NCBI GenBank assembly: GCA_031399165.1
Contig: JANNOO010000057.1
Coordinates: forward strand, 1 to 64,000
Direction: 5' to 3'
From: JAKFWI01 sp031399165
GTDB taxonomy: Bacteria > Pseudomonadota > Alphaproteobacteria > Caulobacterales > Aquidulcibacteraceae
Length of the DNA: 64,000 nt
How positions within the stretch are numbered: position 1 is the first letter of the stretch; each line of letters opens with the position of its first letter. Of the stretch, positions 24,004-32,443 are shown piece by piece. A model generated the notes under the pieces. The model was not told where the DNA came from. It saw only the letters and a list, made by a program, of their open reading frames with translations, and did not search any database. The translations under genes were made by a program, and so were the position numbers.

Positions 24004-25086
24004 CTATCCGCAGACCTCTACCTGACGCTGGATTTTGCTTTCCCAACTGCACGAAGCCGAGAGATCGGCAACGCAAACCGTGACGATATCGCTGGTCTTG
24101 TTGCACGAGCAATCCTGATCGCGCACGCTCCACACCGGATTGCGATAGCCGGTATTGCCGGCGATCGCTTCGCAGTTTGTCTTCGCTTGCGCGTTGGCCA
24201 TTTTCTTCGCCGCCGCGCAGGCCTGCGCTTCGGTCTTGCCGTCATTGGGAACGCTGCCAACACCGCGCACGGCCTGGTTCGATTTGATCGGCGTTTCTTC
24301 CCACGCCTCACTGATTTCGTCGCGGCAAAGCAGCAGATTATTGCGCGCGCGGTCGGCGTAAACGCCACTGGGAAAAGCAGCGAGATAGGATTGGAGATCG
24401 CCGCGTTTCTTGCTGGCGAGCGCACGATTCCACAATTCCTGCTCTGCGCCTGCTGGAGAACCGGATGGCGCAGCTTGCACCGCAGGCGCTGCGGCGGTCC
24501 CGGCCTCTATCGCGTAAGTCGTCCCATCCTGGCGGGCGACTTCAGCGCGAATTCTATAGTCGCGATAGGCGCTCGCCGCGATCACTGTCATGCCAAGCGC
24601 AAGAATACCGAATACGCCCAGCGCCCAGACCCAGATCGGCGCGCCGCGTCGCTTGGAACGCTTCTTTAGCGGCGCATCGAATCCGGCTCTAGCTTCGCCG
24701 CTCAATATCGACTTGACGGCTTCAAGAAAAAATTTCCAGCGCTGATCTTTGCCATCGCCGCTCCAATCCACCAGGTCGGCCGCCTGGATCAACGTAAACC
24801 CCAATGGCGGATCGACTTCATCGATTTTGACGGGAAGCAACACGCCGCGCATTTTGCCGACGCCGGCTTCTTCCTTCACCCACGGCGCATCGACGGAGCG
24901 TTCGGACCAGATCGCGACAACCATTTTCGCGGCGGCGAGTTCGGTCTTGATGGTCTGGTCCCATTGACTGCCCGCCTGGATGCCATGATCCCACCAGACA
25001 GAGAGGCCTTCGGCGCGAAGGCCCTCGACAATACGCACGACCCGCCCGGCATCTTCCTTCTTGTACGAAATAAAGATGTCAGCCAC
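24004..25086 (-). CDS. TIR domain-transmembrane-periplasmic domain protein
   Basis: 360 residues. The TIR domain at 1-130 starts MADIFISYKKEDAGRV and keeps the WxxxE motif with Trp69 and Glu73, the glutamate that is catalytic in NAD-cleaving TIRs. Residues 151-173 form a transmembrane helix after a basic KKRSKRRG. The extracytoplasmic part contains a repeat reminiscent of caspase/TIR accessory modules (WNRALASKKRGDLQSYLAAFP) and several cysteines (Cys 240s onward) that could form disulfides. No partner typical of Thoeris or CBASS is adjacent. A signalling or effector role is inferred only. Confidence 0.8.
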   Translation of the reverse strand: MADIFISYKKEDAGRVVRIVEGLRAEGLSVWWDHGIQAGSQWDQTIKTELAAAKMVVAIWSERSVDAPWVKEEAGVGKMRGVLLPVKIDEVDPPLGFTLIQAADLVDWSGDGKDQRWKFFLEAVKSILSGEARAGFDAPLKKRSKRRGAPIWVWALGVFGILALGMTVIAASAYRDYRIRAEVARQDGTTYAIEAGTAAAPAVQAAPSGSPAGAEQELWNRALASKKRGDLQSYLAAFPSGVYADRARNNLLLCRDEISEAWEETPIKSNQAVRGVGSVPNDGKTEAQACAAAKKMANAQAKTNCEAIAGNTGYRNPVWSVRDQDCSCNKTSDIVTVCVADLSASCSWESKIQRQVEVCG

Positions 25087-25125
25087 GCCCGCCCCCTGCT
25101 TCGCCCAAGCCTATCTTACCCAGGA

Positions 25126-26130
25126 TCACCAGGGCGCAAAGTGCTTGGAGAGCTTCAGGCCCTGGCCCTGGTAATTGTTGACGCCACTTTCCCCGTAGAG
25201 CCGCCTGGCCGGGCCGGACAACGGCTCGAACACCAGCTTTCCCACCGGCTGGCCGTCTTCCAGGATGAACGGGGCGTCGCGCGCACGCACTTCCAGCACC
25301 GCCTTGCCCGGCGTCTCGATGCCAAAACCGGGATCGAAGAAGCCGGCGTAATGGGCGCGGAACTCGCCCAGCTCTGGCCGGATCGGCGCCATCTCCGCCG
25401 CCTCGTCAGCCGGGATCAGCACGTTTTCCTTCGACGCAAAAATGTAAAACTCTCCGGGATCGAGCACGAGCCCGCCATTGCGCGCCGAAAGCGGCTCCCA
25501 GAAATCGCGCGGATCGTAGGCGCCGATGCGCGCCAGATCGATCACGCCGGCATGACGCTTGGCGCGAAACCCGACGGGGCCTTTGAGCGCCAGATCGATC
25601 GAGAAGTTCATTTCGTGTTTCGGATGGCTCGGTCCGCGGCGTAACCGCAATTGGCTCAGCCGGTCTCCGGGCCGCACCAGGATCGAAAACGTGCGCGGAC
25701 AAATCTCCGCCCATAGCGGCCCTTCATAGCCCGCCGGCACATGATCGAATTGCGTCGCGCCATCGACCGAAAGCCGCGTGAACACGTCGATGCGCCCGGT
25801 CGAGCTTTTTGGATTGGCCGCGCCATGAATGAACTCCGGCAGCGCCGCATATTCCTGCAGCGGCGCCAGATACACGCAGCCGGTTTCCAGAACCGCGCCG
25901 CGCGATATATCGATCTCGTGCATCACCAGATCGCGCGTCAGCCGATCGGCCACCTTAACGCCCGCGCCCGGCAGAAAGCTGGCGCGCACGCGGAACACTT
26001 TTTCTGACAGCCGCAGATCGAGACTGGCCGGCTGTACCTGATCGGCCACGAACGGCGCCGCCGCGCCGACCCAGCCCTGCTCGGCGGCCTTCTCGATCTC
26101 GCCATCCGGCAGGACGCCATGGGTGGGCAT
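25126..26130 (-). CDS. dcd: 2'-deoxycytidine 5'-triphosphate deaminase
   Basis: 334-residue long form of dCTP deaminase (two DUT-like jelly-roll halves), typical of alphaproteobacteria. First-half hallmarks: VQPASLDLRLSEKV and GAANPKSSTGRIDVFTRL. The second half repeats the fold (FDPGFGIETPGKAVLEVRARDAPFILEDGQ, VGKLVFEPLSG). It supplies dUTP for thymidylate synthesis. Confidence 0.88.
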   Translation of the reverse strand: MPTHGVLPDGEIEKAAEQGWVGAAAPFVADQVQPASLDLRLSEKVFRVRASFLPGAGVKVADRLTRDLVMHEIDISRGAVLETGCVYLAPLQEYAALPEFIHGAANPKSSTGRIDVFTRLSVDGATQFDHVPAGYEGPLWAEICPRTFSILVRPGDRLSQLRLRRGPSHPKHEMNFSIDLALKGPVGFRAKRHAGVIDLARIGAYDPRDFWEPLSARNGGLVLDPGEFYIFASKENVLIPADEAAEMAPIRPELGEFRAHYAGFFDPGFGIETPGKAVLEVRARDAPFILEDGQPVGKLVFEPLSGPARRLYGESGVNNYQGQGLKLSKHFAPW

Positions 26131-26197
26131 GGGTTTGATTCGCTCCAGCGTTTACTTGCTGACCGCTCGTCATCGCGTTGTCCAGCACACACCGTTT

Positions 26198-26246
26198 ACC
26201 CTCCCCTCGATGGGGAGGGAGGCCGCGGAGCGGCCGGAAGGGGTGA
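26198..26246. repeat. REP-like element, copy A
   Basis: 49-bp element with two nested palindromes: CCTCCCC-TCGAT-GGGGAGG and GGCCGCGGAGCGGCC. It lies in the dcd/metZ gap and is inverted relative to copy B at 26301. Confidence 0.7.
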
Positions 26247-26300
26247 GTGCGCAAACGATGGCGAAGAGCCTCCTGCGGCAATACCTCAAAACGCACGGCC

Positions 26301-26349
26301 ACACCCTTCCCCGCCGCTGCGCGGCGACCCTTCCCATCGAGGGAAGGGT
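26301..26349. repeat. REP-like element, copy B (inverted)
   Basis: Reverse complement begins ACCCTTCCCTCGATGGGAAGGGTCG and aligns with copy A along its length. CCGCCGCTGCGCGGCG replaces the central palindrome. The pair could fold into one long stem. Confidence 0.7.
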
Positions 26350-26435
26350 TTCACGCTCAGCAGCCAAGGCATCCTTGCCAAAAAGTTCCGAGCGGGCAGG
26401 GTAAGCTTGACGCGAAATGACCTTCTGCTAAACGC

Positions 26436-26492
26436 CTCCTGCGCCGATTTGATCTCAGCTTGCGGGCGCGGAATAAATGCCGCTAAAGCGAA
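26436..26492 (+). promoter_or_regulatory. SAM-II riboswitch
   Basis: Upstream of metZ. P1 pairs GCGCC (26441-26445) with GGCGC (26465-26469). GATTTGATCTCAGCTTGC follows in the loop, and the conserved 3' box CGCTAAAGCG lies at 26481-26490 after AATAAATG, with the order and spacing of the SAM-II class. SAM binding would lock the pseudoknot and lower metZ expression. It is about 75 bases from the ATG, and a pyrimidine-rich TCCTTCCTTCC between them could pair with the AAGGA ribosome site. Confidence 0.82.
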
Positions 26493-26567
26493 GAAATGGG
26501 GCGCTCGCCTCCTTCCTTCCCGCAAGCCGATTGCAGAGCCGCGCCGAAAGGATGCGAAGGACCTTTG

Positions 26568-27764
26568 ATGCCTGAAATTCCCAAAGACGAGAAAAATTGG
26601 CGCCCGGCGACTAAACTGATCCGCAGCGGACTGACCCGCAGCCAGCACAAGGAAACCGCCGAAGCGATCTTCATGACCTCCGGCTTTGTCTACGACACCG
26701 CCGAAGAGGCCGATCAGCGCTTTGCCGGAACCAGCCCCGGCTATCTCTACGGCCGCTACGCCAATCCCACAATCCGCATGTTCGAGGAGCGCCTGATGGC
26801 GCTCGAAGGGGCCGAGGAATGCATCGCGGTGGGCAGCGGCATGGCGGCGGTCAACACCGCGCTGCTGGCCAATGTCAAAGCCGGCGACCGCGTCGTCGGC
26901 GCGCGCGCGATGTTCGCGTCATGCCTGTGGATTTTGGACACGCTGCTGCCGCGCCTCGGCGTGGACGTTGTGTGGGTGGATGGCGACGATCTCGATCAAT
27001 GGCGCGAAGCGGCGAAACAGCCGATCAAGCTCGCGCTAATCGAGACGCCCTCCAATCCCGTCCTCGGCGCCGTCGACATCGCGGCGGTGGCCGAGATCGT
27101 GCACAAAGCCGGCGGCTGGCTGATCGTCGATAACGTATTCGCCAGCGTGGTGTTGCAAAAGCCGCTCGCGCTTGGCGCTGATCTCGTCGTCTATTCCACC
27201 ACCAAGCATATCGACGGCCAGGGCCGCACGCTCGGCGGCGCGATCCTGGGAGACAAAGCCAAGATCGACGAGAACATCCGCGAATTCCTGCGCCACACCG
27301 GCCCGGCGCTTTCACCCTTCAATGCGTGGGTTTTGCTAAAGGGCGTCGAGACGATCACCCTCCGCGTCGAGCAGATGGCGCGCAACGCCGCGCTCGTCGC
27401 CGACGCCTTGGCCAAGCATCCGAAAGTCGAGAACATGTTTTATCCGGGCCGTGAGGATCATCCCCACCGCGCGATCCACAAAAAGCAGATGAGCGCCGGC
27501 GGCACGCTGGTTTCCTTTGCCGTGAAAGGCGGCCGCGACGGCGCGTGGAAATTTCTCGACGCGCTTGAGCTGATCGACATCTCCAACAATCTCGGCGATT
27601 CAAAAACCCTCGCCACGCATCCGCAAACCACCACGCACCGGCGCATCACCGAGCAAGCGCGCGCCCATATCGGCGTAACCCCGGGCACGATCCGCCTCTC
27701 CATCGGCCTCGAAGACGCCCAGGATCTGATCGACGATCTAACGCAGGCTTTGAACAAAGAATGA
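26568..27764 (+). CDS. metZ: O-succinylhomoserine sulfhydrylase
   Basis: Makes homocysteine from O-succinylhomoserine and sulfide, with PLP. 398 residues of the Cys/Met metabolism PLP family. Features: YGRYANPTIRMFEERL, GSGMAAVNTALLAN, and the PLP-lysine region VYSTTKHIDGQGRTLGGAIL. It keeps the alphaproteobacterial MetZ-type N-terminus PKDEKNWRPATKLIRSGLTRS. AAGGA lies before the ATG. The SAM-II riboswitch upstream fits a methionine-pathway gene. Confidence 0.93.
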   Translation: MPEIPKDEKNWRPATKLIRSGLTRSQHKETAEAIFMTSGFVYDTAEEADQRFAGTSPGYLYGRYANPTIRMFEERLMALEGAEECIAVGSGMAAVNTALLANVKAGDRVVGARAMFASCLWILDTLLPRLGVDVVWVDGDDLDQWREAAKQPIKLALIETPSNPVLGAVDIAAVAEIVHKAGGWLIVDNVFASVVLQKPLALGADLVVYSTTKHIDGQGRTLGGAILGDKAKIDENIREFLRHTGPALSPFNAWVLLKGVETITLRVEQMARNAALVADALAKHPKVENMFYPGREDHPHRAIHKKQMSAGGTLVSFAVKGGRDGAWKFLDALELIDISNNLGDSKTLATHPQTTTHRRITEQARAHIGVTPGTIRLSIGLEDAQDLIDDLTQALNKE

Positions 27765-28168
27765 GCGCAGCGCTATACGAATGCGAAACCAATGGCGTGA
27801 TCGTGCGCGCGGAGCCTTCGTTTCTCGACCACGAATCCGATCCGGCAGACCGGCGCTACGTGTGGGGCTACACGATCGAAATCGCCAACAACCGCGAACG
27901 CCCGGTGCGCCTGATGCACCGCTATTGGCGTATCACCGATGCGGCCGGCCTCACGCAGGAAGTGCGCGGCCCTGGCGTGATCGGCAAACAGCCGATGATC
28001 GAGCCGGGCCAAGCGTTCAGCTATTCCAGCTTCTGCCCGCTCACTACGCCCGCGGGAATGATGCAGGGAACCTACGACATGCTCGACCTCGCGGACGGCG
28101 CGCATTTCCAGATCGCGATTCCAGCGTTCGCTCTCGACAGCCCGTTCGCCAGCAGGTTGGCGAACTGA
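27761..28168 (+). CDS. apaG: ApaG protein
   Basis: 135-residue immunoglobulin-like (DUF525) protein. Motifs: YVWGYTIEIANN, VRLMHRYWRITDAAG, GVIGKQPMIEPGQAFSYSS and MMQGTYDM. Bound to diadenosine-tetraphosphate metabolism in E. coli by co-location; the molecular role is unknown. Overlaps metZ by four bases, and the next gene by one (TGATG). Confidence 0.92.
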   Translation: MSAALYECETNGVIVRAEPSFLDHESDPADRRYVWGYTIEIANNRERPVRLMHRYWRITDAAGLTQEVRGPGVIGKQPMIEPGQAFSYSSFCPLTTPAGMMQGTYDMLDLADGAHFQIAIPAFALDSPFASRLAN

Positions 28169-29022
28169 TGGCGCAAGTCATTACCCGCCTCGACGACATC
28201 CTCGCCGATTACGATGCGCTCTATTGCGATATCTGGGGCGTGATCCACAACGGCCGCGGCGTTTACCCTGCCGCATGCGATGCGCTCATGCGTGCGCGGC
28301 GGGCCGGCAAGATCGTTGTGCTGATTACCAATGCGCCCAAACCGCGCGATCCGATCCCCGGCCAGCTCGCGCGCCTCGGCGCGCCGCGCGATATGTTCGA
28401 CGCGATCGTGACCTCCGGCGATGCAACGCGCGCCGAACTCGCCGCCCGCGCGCCAGGCCCGATGTACAAGATCGGCCCCGCCGAAGACCGCGATCTGTGG
28501 GAGGGTCTCGGCCTGCAGCAATCGGAACTTGGCGCGGCCAAATTCGTCGCCGTGTCCGGCCTCAACAATGAGAGCGTCGAAACGCCCGCGGATTACGCCG
28601 AAACCTTGCGCGCCGCGCGCGAGCGCGAACTTGATCTGATCTGCGCCAATCCGGATATCGTCGTGCAGGTGGGCGACAGGCTGATCTGGTGCGCCGGCGC
28701 GCTGGCGCGCGATTACGAAAAGCTTGGCGGCCGCGTGATCATGGCCGGCAAACCGTTCGCCCCGGTCTACCGCGAGGCGGGGCGCGAATGCACGCGCGCC
28801 GCCGGCAAGACCATCGCGCCAGAGCGCATCCTGGCGATCGGCGACGGCATCGGCACAGATGTACGCGGCGCCAACGCGCAGGGGCCGGACTGCCTGTTCA
28901 TCGCCTCCGGCCTGCATGGTGAAAAACTGCAAACCGGCGGCGCGCTTGACGCGGCCAAGGTCAAGGCCGCCCTCGCCGCCGAAGATGCGCACGCCCGCTA
29001 TGTGATGAGCGCCCTCGCCTGA
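28168..29022 (+). CDS. TIGR01459-family HAD hydrolase
   Basis: 284 residues. HAD-IIA-type: DALYCDIWGVIHNG (nucleophile Asp), VVLITNAPKPR (motif II) and AIGDGIGTDVRGA (motif IV). The family is restricted mainly to alphaproteobacteria; its substrate is not known to me. Translationally coupled to apaG through TGATG. Confidence 0.85.
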   Translation: MAQVITRLDDILADYDALYCDIWGVIHNGRGVYPAACDALMRARRAGKIVVLITNAPKPRDPIPGQLARLGAPRDMFDAIVTSGDATRAELAARAPGPMYKIGPAEDRDLWEGLGLQQSELGAAKFVAVSGLNNESVETPADYAETLRAARERELDLICANPDIVVQVGDRLIWCAGALARDYEKLGGRVIMAGKPFAPVYREAGRECTRAAGKTIAPERILAIGDGIGTDVRGANAQGPDCLFIASGLHGEKLQTGGALDAAKVKAALAAEDAHARYVMSALA

Positions 29023-29120
29023 AAAGACTCCGTCTGAAAAGCGCGCACCCAGGCGCAGTTGCGACCTTGCCGTTGCGCCCAGCCTGCCTACATTGCGCCC
29101 GCTCCCGGGATGATCTTTCA

Positions 29121-29657
29121 ATGTTTCGCGCTCTTCTTCCTGCCTTGGTTTGCGTAAGCCTCGCCGCCTGTGCGCAACCGCCAGAGGAAACCGCGCAGCA
29201 AACGCCGCCTGAAGTGCAGCAGCTGCTGGACGAAAGCGAAATCATCAAGGTCGCCGCCGCGCTGGATGGCGCTGTCGACCGTAAGGATTGGACGCTCGCA
29301 CGGTCCTATTTCGAAGACGAGGTCGAGGTGGATTTTTCATCGCTTGGCGGCGCGCCCAGCCGGATCAGCGCCTCGGCGCTGGTCGGCAATTGGCAGGCGG
29401 CGCTGACACCGGAAAAACAAAGTTTCCACCTCCGCGGCGATCCCACAGTCGACATCAGCGGCGACACCGCCACGATGACCTCGCACGGCTATGCATGGAA
29501 CCGGCTGACCACGCGCAAGAGCAACGATCTCTGGGAAGTCTGGGGCGTATACGAACACCGCTTTACCCGCACTGCGCAGGGCTGGCGCATTGGCAGCATG
29601 AAATTCGTCAAGACCTATGAACGAGGCGATCCAAGCGTCCGCAGCGGCGCCGAGTAA
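29121..29657 (+). CDS. SnoaL-like lipoprotein
   Basis: 178 residues. Lipobox LAAC (cleavage before Cys 17 or so) after a short signal. The mature part has the NTF2/SnoaL cone: an early helix EIIKVAAALDGAVDRKDWTLARSYFEDEVEVDFSS, then a sheet ending VYEHRFTRTAQGWRIGSMKFVKTY. Such domains bind small ligands or act as isomerases; this one is uncharacterised. ATG 29121 gives the signal sequence. Confidence 0.75.
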   Translation: MFRALLPALVCVSLAACAQPPEETAQQTPPEVQQLLDESEIIKVAAALDGAVDRKDWTLARSYFEDEVEVDFSSLGGAPSRISASALVGNWQAALTPEKQSFHLRGDPTVDISGDTATMTSHGYAWNRLTTRKSNDLWEVWGVYEHRFTRTAQGWRIGSMKFVKTYERGDPSVRSGAE

Positions 29658-29660
29658 ACG

Positions 29661-30044
29661 CTATTCGCCGAGGACGGCGGCGATCTTGGATTTCAGCGTA
29701 GCGGCGTTGAACGGCTTAACGATATAATTGTCGACGCCCGCCTGTTTGGCCTCGAGCACCTTTTCGCCTTTGGATTCCGCGGTGATCATGATGAACGGCG
29801 TTTCCTTCAGCGTCTCGTCGGTGCGCATGTGCTTGAGAAGGTCCATCCCTCCCATAGGCTCCATGTAACGGTCGGAAATAACCAGCCCATACGGTTTTTC
29901 GCGCAGCTTTTCGAGCGCCGAGCCGCCGTCCTGCGCTTCCTCGACATTGTCGAAGCCGATCTGCTTTAGGAGGTGCCGCAGAATGCGGATCATGGCCGGA
30001 TAATCGTCGATCACGAGAATCGGCAGCGTCGCGTCGAGAGCCAT
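29661..30044 (-). CDS. CheY-like single-domain response regulator
   Basis: 127 residues: acidic pair DD near residue 13, phospho-Asp in LVISDRYMEPMGG, Thr in MITAESK and Lys in IVKPF. It has no output domain. The motif D-R-Y-M-E-P-M differs from CheY of the major chemotaxis cluster only at a few positions. No chemotaxis genes are in the window. A TTAA-N7-GTAA site (30140-30154) lies in the upstream gap, one mismatch from the CtrA consensus. Confidence 0.85.
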   Translation of the reverse strand: MALDATLPILVIDDYPAMIRILRHLLKQIGFDNVEEAQDGGSALEKLREKPYGLVISDRYMEPMGGMDLLKHMRTDETLKETPFIMITAESKGEKVLEAKQAGVDNYIVKPFNAATLKSKIAAVLGE

Positions 30045-30171
30045 TAATCCTTCACCCGCGCCGCCTGGCGCCTAAATGGGCTCACGCGCCCTAAACGGGC
30101 TTGCGCCCCGCGCGCGAATAGCAGCATAGGGGCCCACGGTTAAAGAACCTGTAAACCTTCGGACAGACCCC

Positions 30172-30621
30172 TTGGCAGCATCGGCGGCGCCCCGCTTTTT
30201 CGAAGACCTTGCCATCGGCACGTCGGCTGAAGCCGCCCGCATCGTCAGCGAGGCGGACGTGGCCGCGTTCGCCGCTGTTTCGGGGGATCACAATCCCGTC
30301 CATGTCGATGAGGTCTATGCCGCAGCCTCGCCGTTTCGCGCACGCATCGCCCACGGCGCGCTGATCGCGTCTTTTGTTTCGGCATTGATGGCGGCCGAAC
30401 TGCCGGGCCCCGGTGCGATCTACGTTTCGCAAACCACGAATTTCCGCCGGCCGGTAAAGCTCGGCGACGAGGTTACGACCAAAGTGTCCGTCTCCGCGCT
30501 CGATCCGGTCAAATCCTACGCCACGATGGCCTTCACCTGCTCCGTTGCCGGCAAGACGGTGATGGATGGCGAGGCGCTGCTGATCGTGCCGCGCCGGCGC
30601 CGCGCGCGGACCGAGGCGTGA
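30172..30621 (+). CDS. MaoC-like (R)-hydratase
   Basis: 149-residue hot-dog-fold protein. The catalytic pair lies in SGDHNPVHVDEVYA and FRARIAHGALIASFVSALM. It is compatible with (R)-specific enoyl-CoA hydration for polyhydroxyalkanoate or lipid metabolism. The only plausible start is a TTG (30172), since no ATG or GTG gives the full hot-dog N-terminus; no good ribosome site is visible. Coupled to ribF by GTGA overlap. Confidence 0.78.
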   Translation: MAASAAPRFFEDLAIGTSAEAARIVSEADVAAFAAVSGDHNPVHVDEVYAAASPFRARIAHGALIASFVSALMAAELPGPGAIYVSQTTNFRRPVKLGDEVTTKVSVSALDPVKSYATMAFTCSVAGKTVMDGEALLIVPRRRRARTEA

Positions 30622-31553
30622 AGCTGGCTGACATTTTCGCAGATCGCGACGCCGCGCCCGAAGCCCTGCGCGGGAGCGCGATCGCGCTCGGCAATTTCGA
30701 CGGCGTGCATAAAGGCCATCAGGCCGTGATCGCTGACGCGCGCGCCGCGGCCACCGCCCGCGGCCTTAAACTCGCCGCAGCGGTGTTTGAGCCGCACCCG
30801 CGCCAGTTCTTTCAACGCGACGCAACGCCGTTCCGCCTGCAGAGCCCCGGCCAGCGCGTACGTGCGCTTTCGGCGTTGGGCGTGGAGGTCGTGTTCCAGA
30901 TCGGGTTTGACGCCGCGCTTTCCGCGCTGACAGACGAACAATTCGCCGCGCAGGAATTGTCCGCGCGCATCGGCGCGGCGCATGTTTCGGTCGGCGCGGA
31001 TTTCACCTTCGGCCAAGGCCGCATGGGCGATGCGGACTCGCTAACGGCGCTCGGCGGGCAGAACGGGTTTTCCGTCCGCGTCGCGCCTGTGCTGAAGGAA
31101 GATGGTGCGCAGAAAGTATCGTCTTCGACAATCCGTGCGGCGATATCCGAAGGCCGCATGGAGCAAGCCGCCGCACTGCTGACGCGCGCGTGGGCGATTG
31201 AAGGCATCGTGCTGCCCGGCGCGGCGCGCGGGCGCGGGATTGGCTTTCCCACTGCCAATCTTTCGATGGGCGCTTACCAGAGCCCGCGCCTGGGCGTTTA
31301 TGCCGTGCGCGCCGACACTGGCGGCGAGCGCGTTCCAGGCGTGGCCAATATTGGCGTGCGCCCCACGGTCGGCGGCGCAGAAGAACCCCTACTGGAAGCG
31401 CATCTATTCGATTTCGACGGTGATCTTTACGGACGGCGGATTGAAGTCGAACTCATCAGCTTCCTCCGCGCCGAGCAGAAATTCGAAAGCCTCGACGCGC
31501 TGAAAGCGCAGATCGCGATCGACGCCGGCGCAGCAAAAGCGGCTTTGCGCTAA
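30618..31553 (+). CDS. ribF: bifunctional riboflavin kinase/FAD synthetase
   Basis: 311 residues. The FAD synthetase N-domain has ALGNFDGVHKGHQAVI and VLKEDGAQKVSSSTIRAAI; the riboflavin kinase C-domain has GRGIGFPTANL and VANIGVRPTVGG. Converts riboflavin to FMN and FAD. GTG start at 30618, overlapping the MaoC stop (GTGA). Confidence 0.93.
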   Translation: MKLADIFADRDAAPEALRGSAIALGNFDGVHKGHQAVIADARAAATARGLKLAAAVFEPHPRQFFQRDATPFRLQSPGQRVRALSALGVEVVFQIGFDAALSALTDEQFAAQELSARIGAAHVSVGADFTFGQGRMGDADSLTALGGQNGFSVRVAPVLKEDGAQKVSSSTIRAAISEGRMEQAAALLTRAWAIEGIVLPGAARGRGIGFPTANLSMGAYQSPRLGVYAVRADTGGERVPGVANIGVRPTVGGAEEPLLEAHLFDFDGDLYGRRIEVELISFLRAEQKFESLDALKAQIAIDAGAAKAALR

Positions 31554-32443
31554 CCGCCCAGATCGTCCGGCGCGATGAGATAAAGCCGCGAACAGAACTC
31601 GCAATGCGCGTGGATCAGCCCATCGGGCTCGACCATGTCGCCCAACTCGTCGCGGCCGAAACGGGAAAGCAGCGCCGTCAGCCGCTCGCGGTCGCAATAG
31701 CACTTTTCGATCAGGGGCGTAGGCGGAGACATGCGCACGCCGTCCTCGTGAAACAGGCGATAAAGCACCCGCGCGGCCGAAAGCGCTGGATCGAGCACTT
31801 CGGCATCGCTCAGCGTGCTGAATAAAGCCTCCGCGCGCTCCCAGGCTTCATCGGTTTGGCCGCGCGCCGCGTCGCCGGCGATTTTCTGCAACAGCGCGCC
31901 GCCCGAACGCCAGCCCGCCCGTTCGCCGCGCGCGTAGGATTCGCCGACCGCAAGCTTGATCCGCGTCGGCACCTGTTCGGATTGCGCGAAATAGGCCTCC
32001 GCGCATTGCGCCAGCGTTTCACCGGCAAGCGGCACGACGCCTTGATGGCGTGCAAGGCCCTCGCCCTGCTCCAACGTCATCACCAGCGCGCCCGCGCCAA
32101 GCAAATCTGCCGGCGGCGTGGTGTTGATCGCAGAAAGTTTTTCCCGCGCAGCTTTTTCGAAGCGCGCATAGCCGCGCAGGCTGCCCTCGCTGCGATATTC
32201 GGCGACCAGCAACGGCACGTCGCCTTTGCCTTCCGCCTGTACGATCAGACGCCCCGTCACCTTGAACAGCGAACCGACCAGCGCCGCTAGCGTCAGCGCT
32301 TCACCCAGAAGCAGCGCCACGGGGCGCGGATAATCATGGCGATGCAGAATGGGATCGATCACGAGATCGCCAAGCCGGGCGTAACGCCCCAATGCCGGCG
32401 CGCCCTCGATCTGGAACGCGGCGACCATGTCGTCAGCGTTCAA
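31550..32443 (-). CDS. hslO: Hsp33 redox-regulated chaperone
   Basis: Cytosolic holdase that is activated when its zinc cysteines form disulfides. The C-terminal four-Cys cluster is complete: CYC and CEFC (KCYCDRERL ... HCEFCSRLY). The N-domain shows GEALTLAALVGSLFKVTGRLIVQAEGKGDVPLLVAEY. The start is probably TTG 32443 (NADDMVAAFQIE follows the family N-terminus, with GGGAAAG before it) rather than ATG 32428. It overlaps the argF stop by four bases. About 297 residues. Confidence 0.88.
   Translation of the reverse strand: MNADDMVAAFQIEGAPALGRYARLGDLVIDPILHRHDYPRPVALLLGEALTLAALVGSLFKVTGRLIVQAEGKGDVPLLVAEYRSEGSLRGYARFEKAAREKLSAINTTPPADLLGAGALVMTLEQGEGLARHQGVVPLAGETLAQCAEAYFAQSEQVPTRIKLAVGESYARGERAGWRSGGALLQKIAGDAARGQTDEAWERAEALFSTLSDAEVLDPALSAARVLYRLFHEDGVRMSPPTPLIEKCYCDRERLTALLSRFGRDELGDMVEPDGLIHAHCEFCSRLYLIAPDDLGG

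Noticed and set aside
30140..30154. TTAA-N7-GTAA as a CtrA box between the CheY-like and MaoC genes
   Set aside because: One mismatch and no consistent spacing to the MaoC start; mentioned at the CheY-like gene only as a weak possibility.
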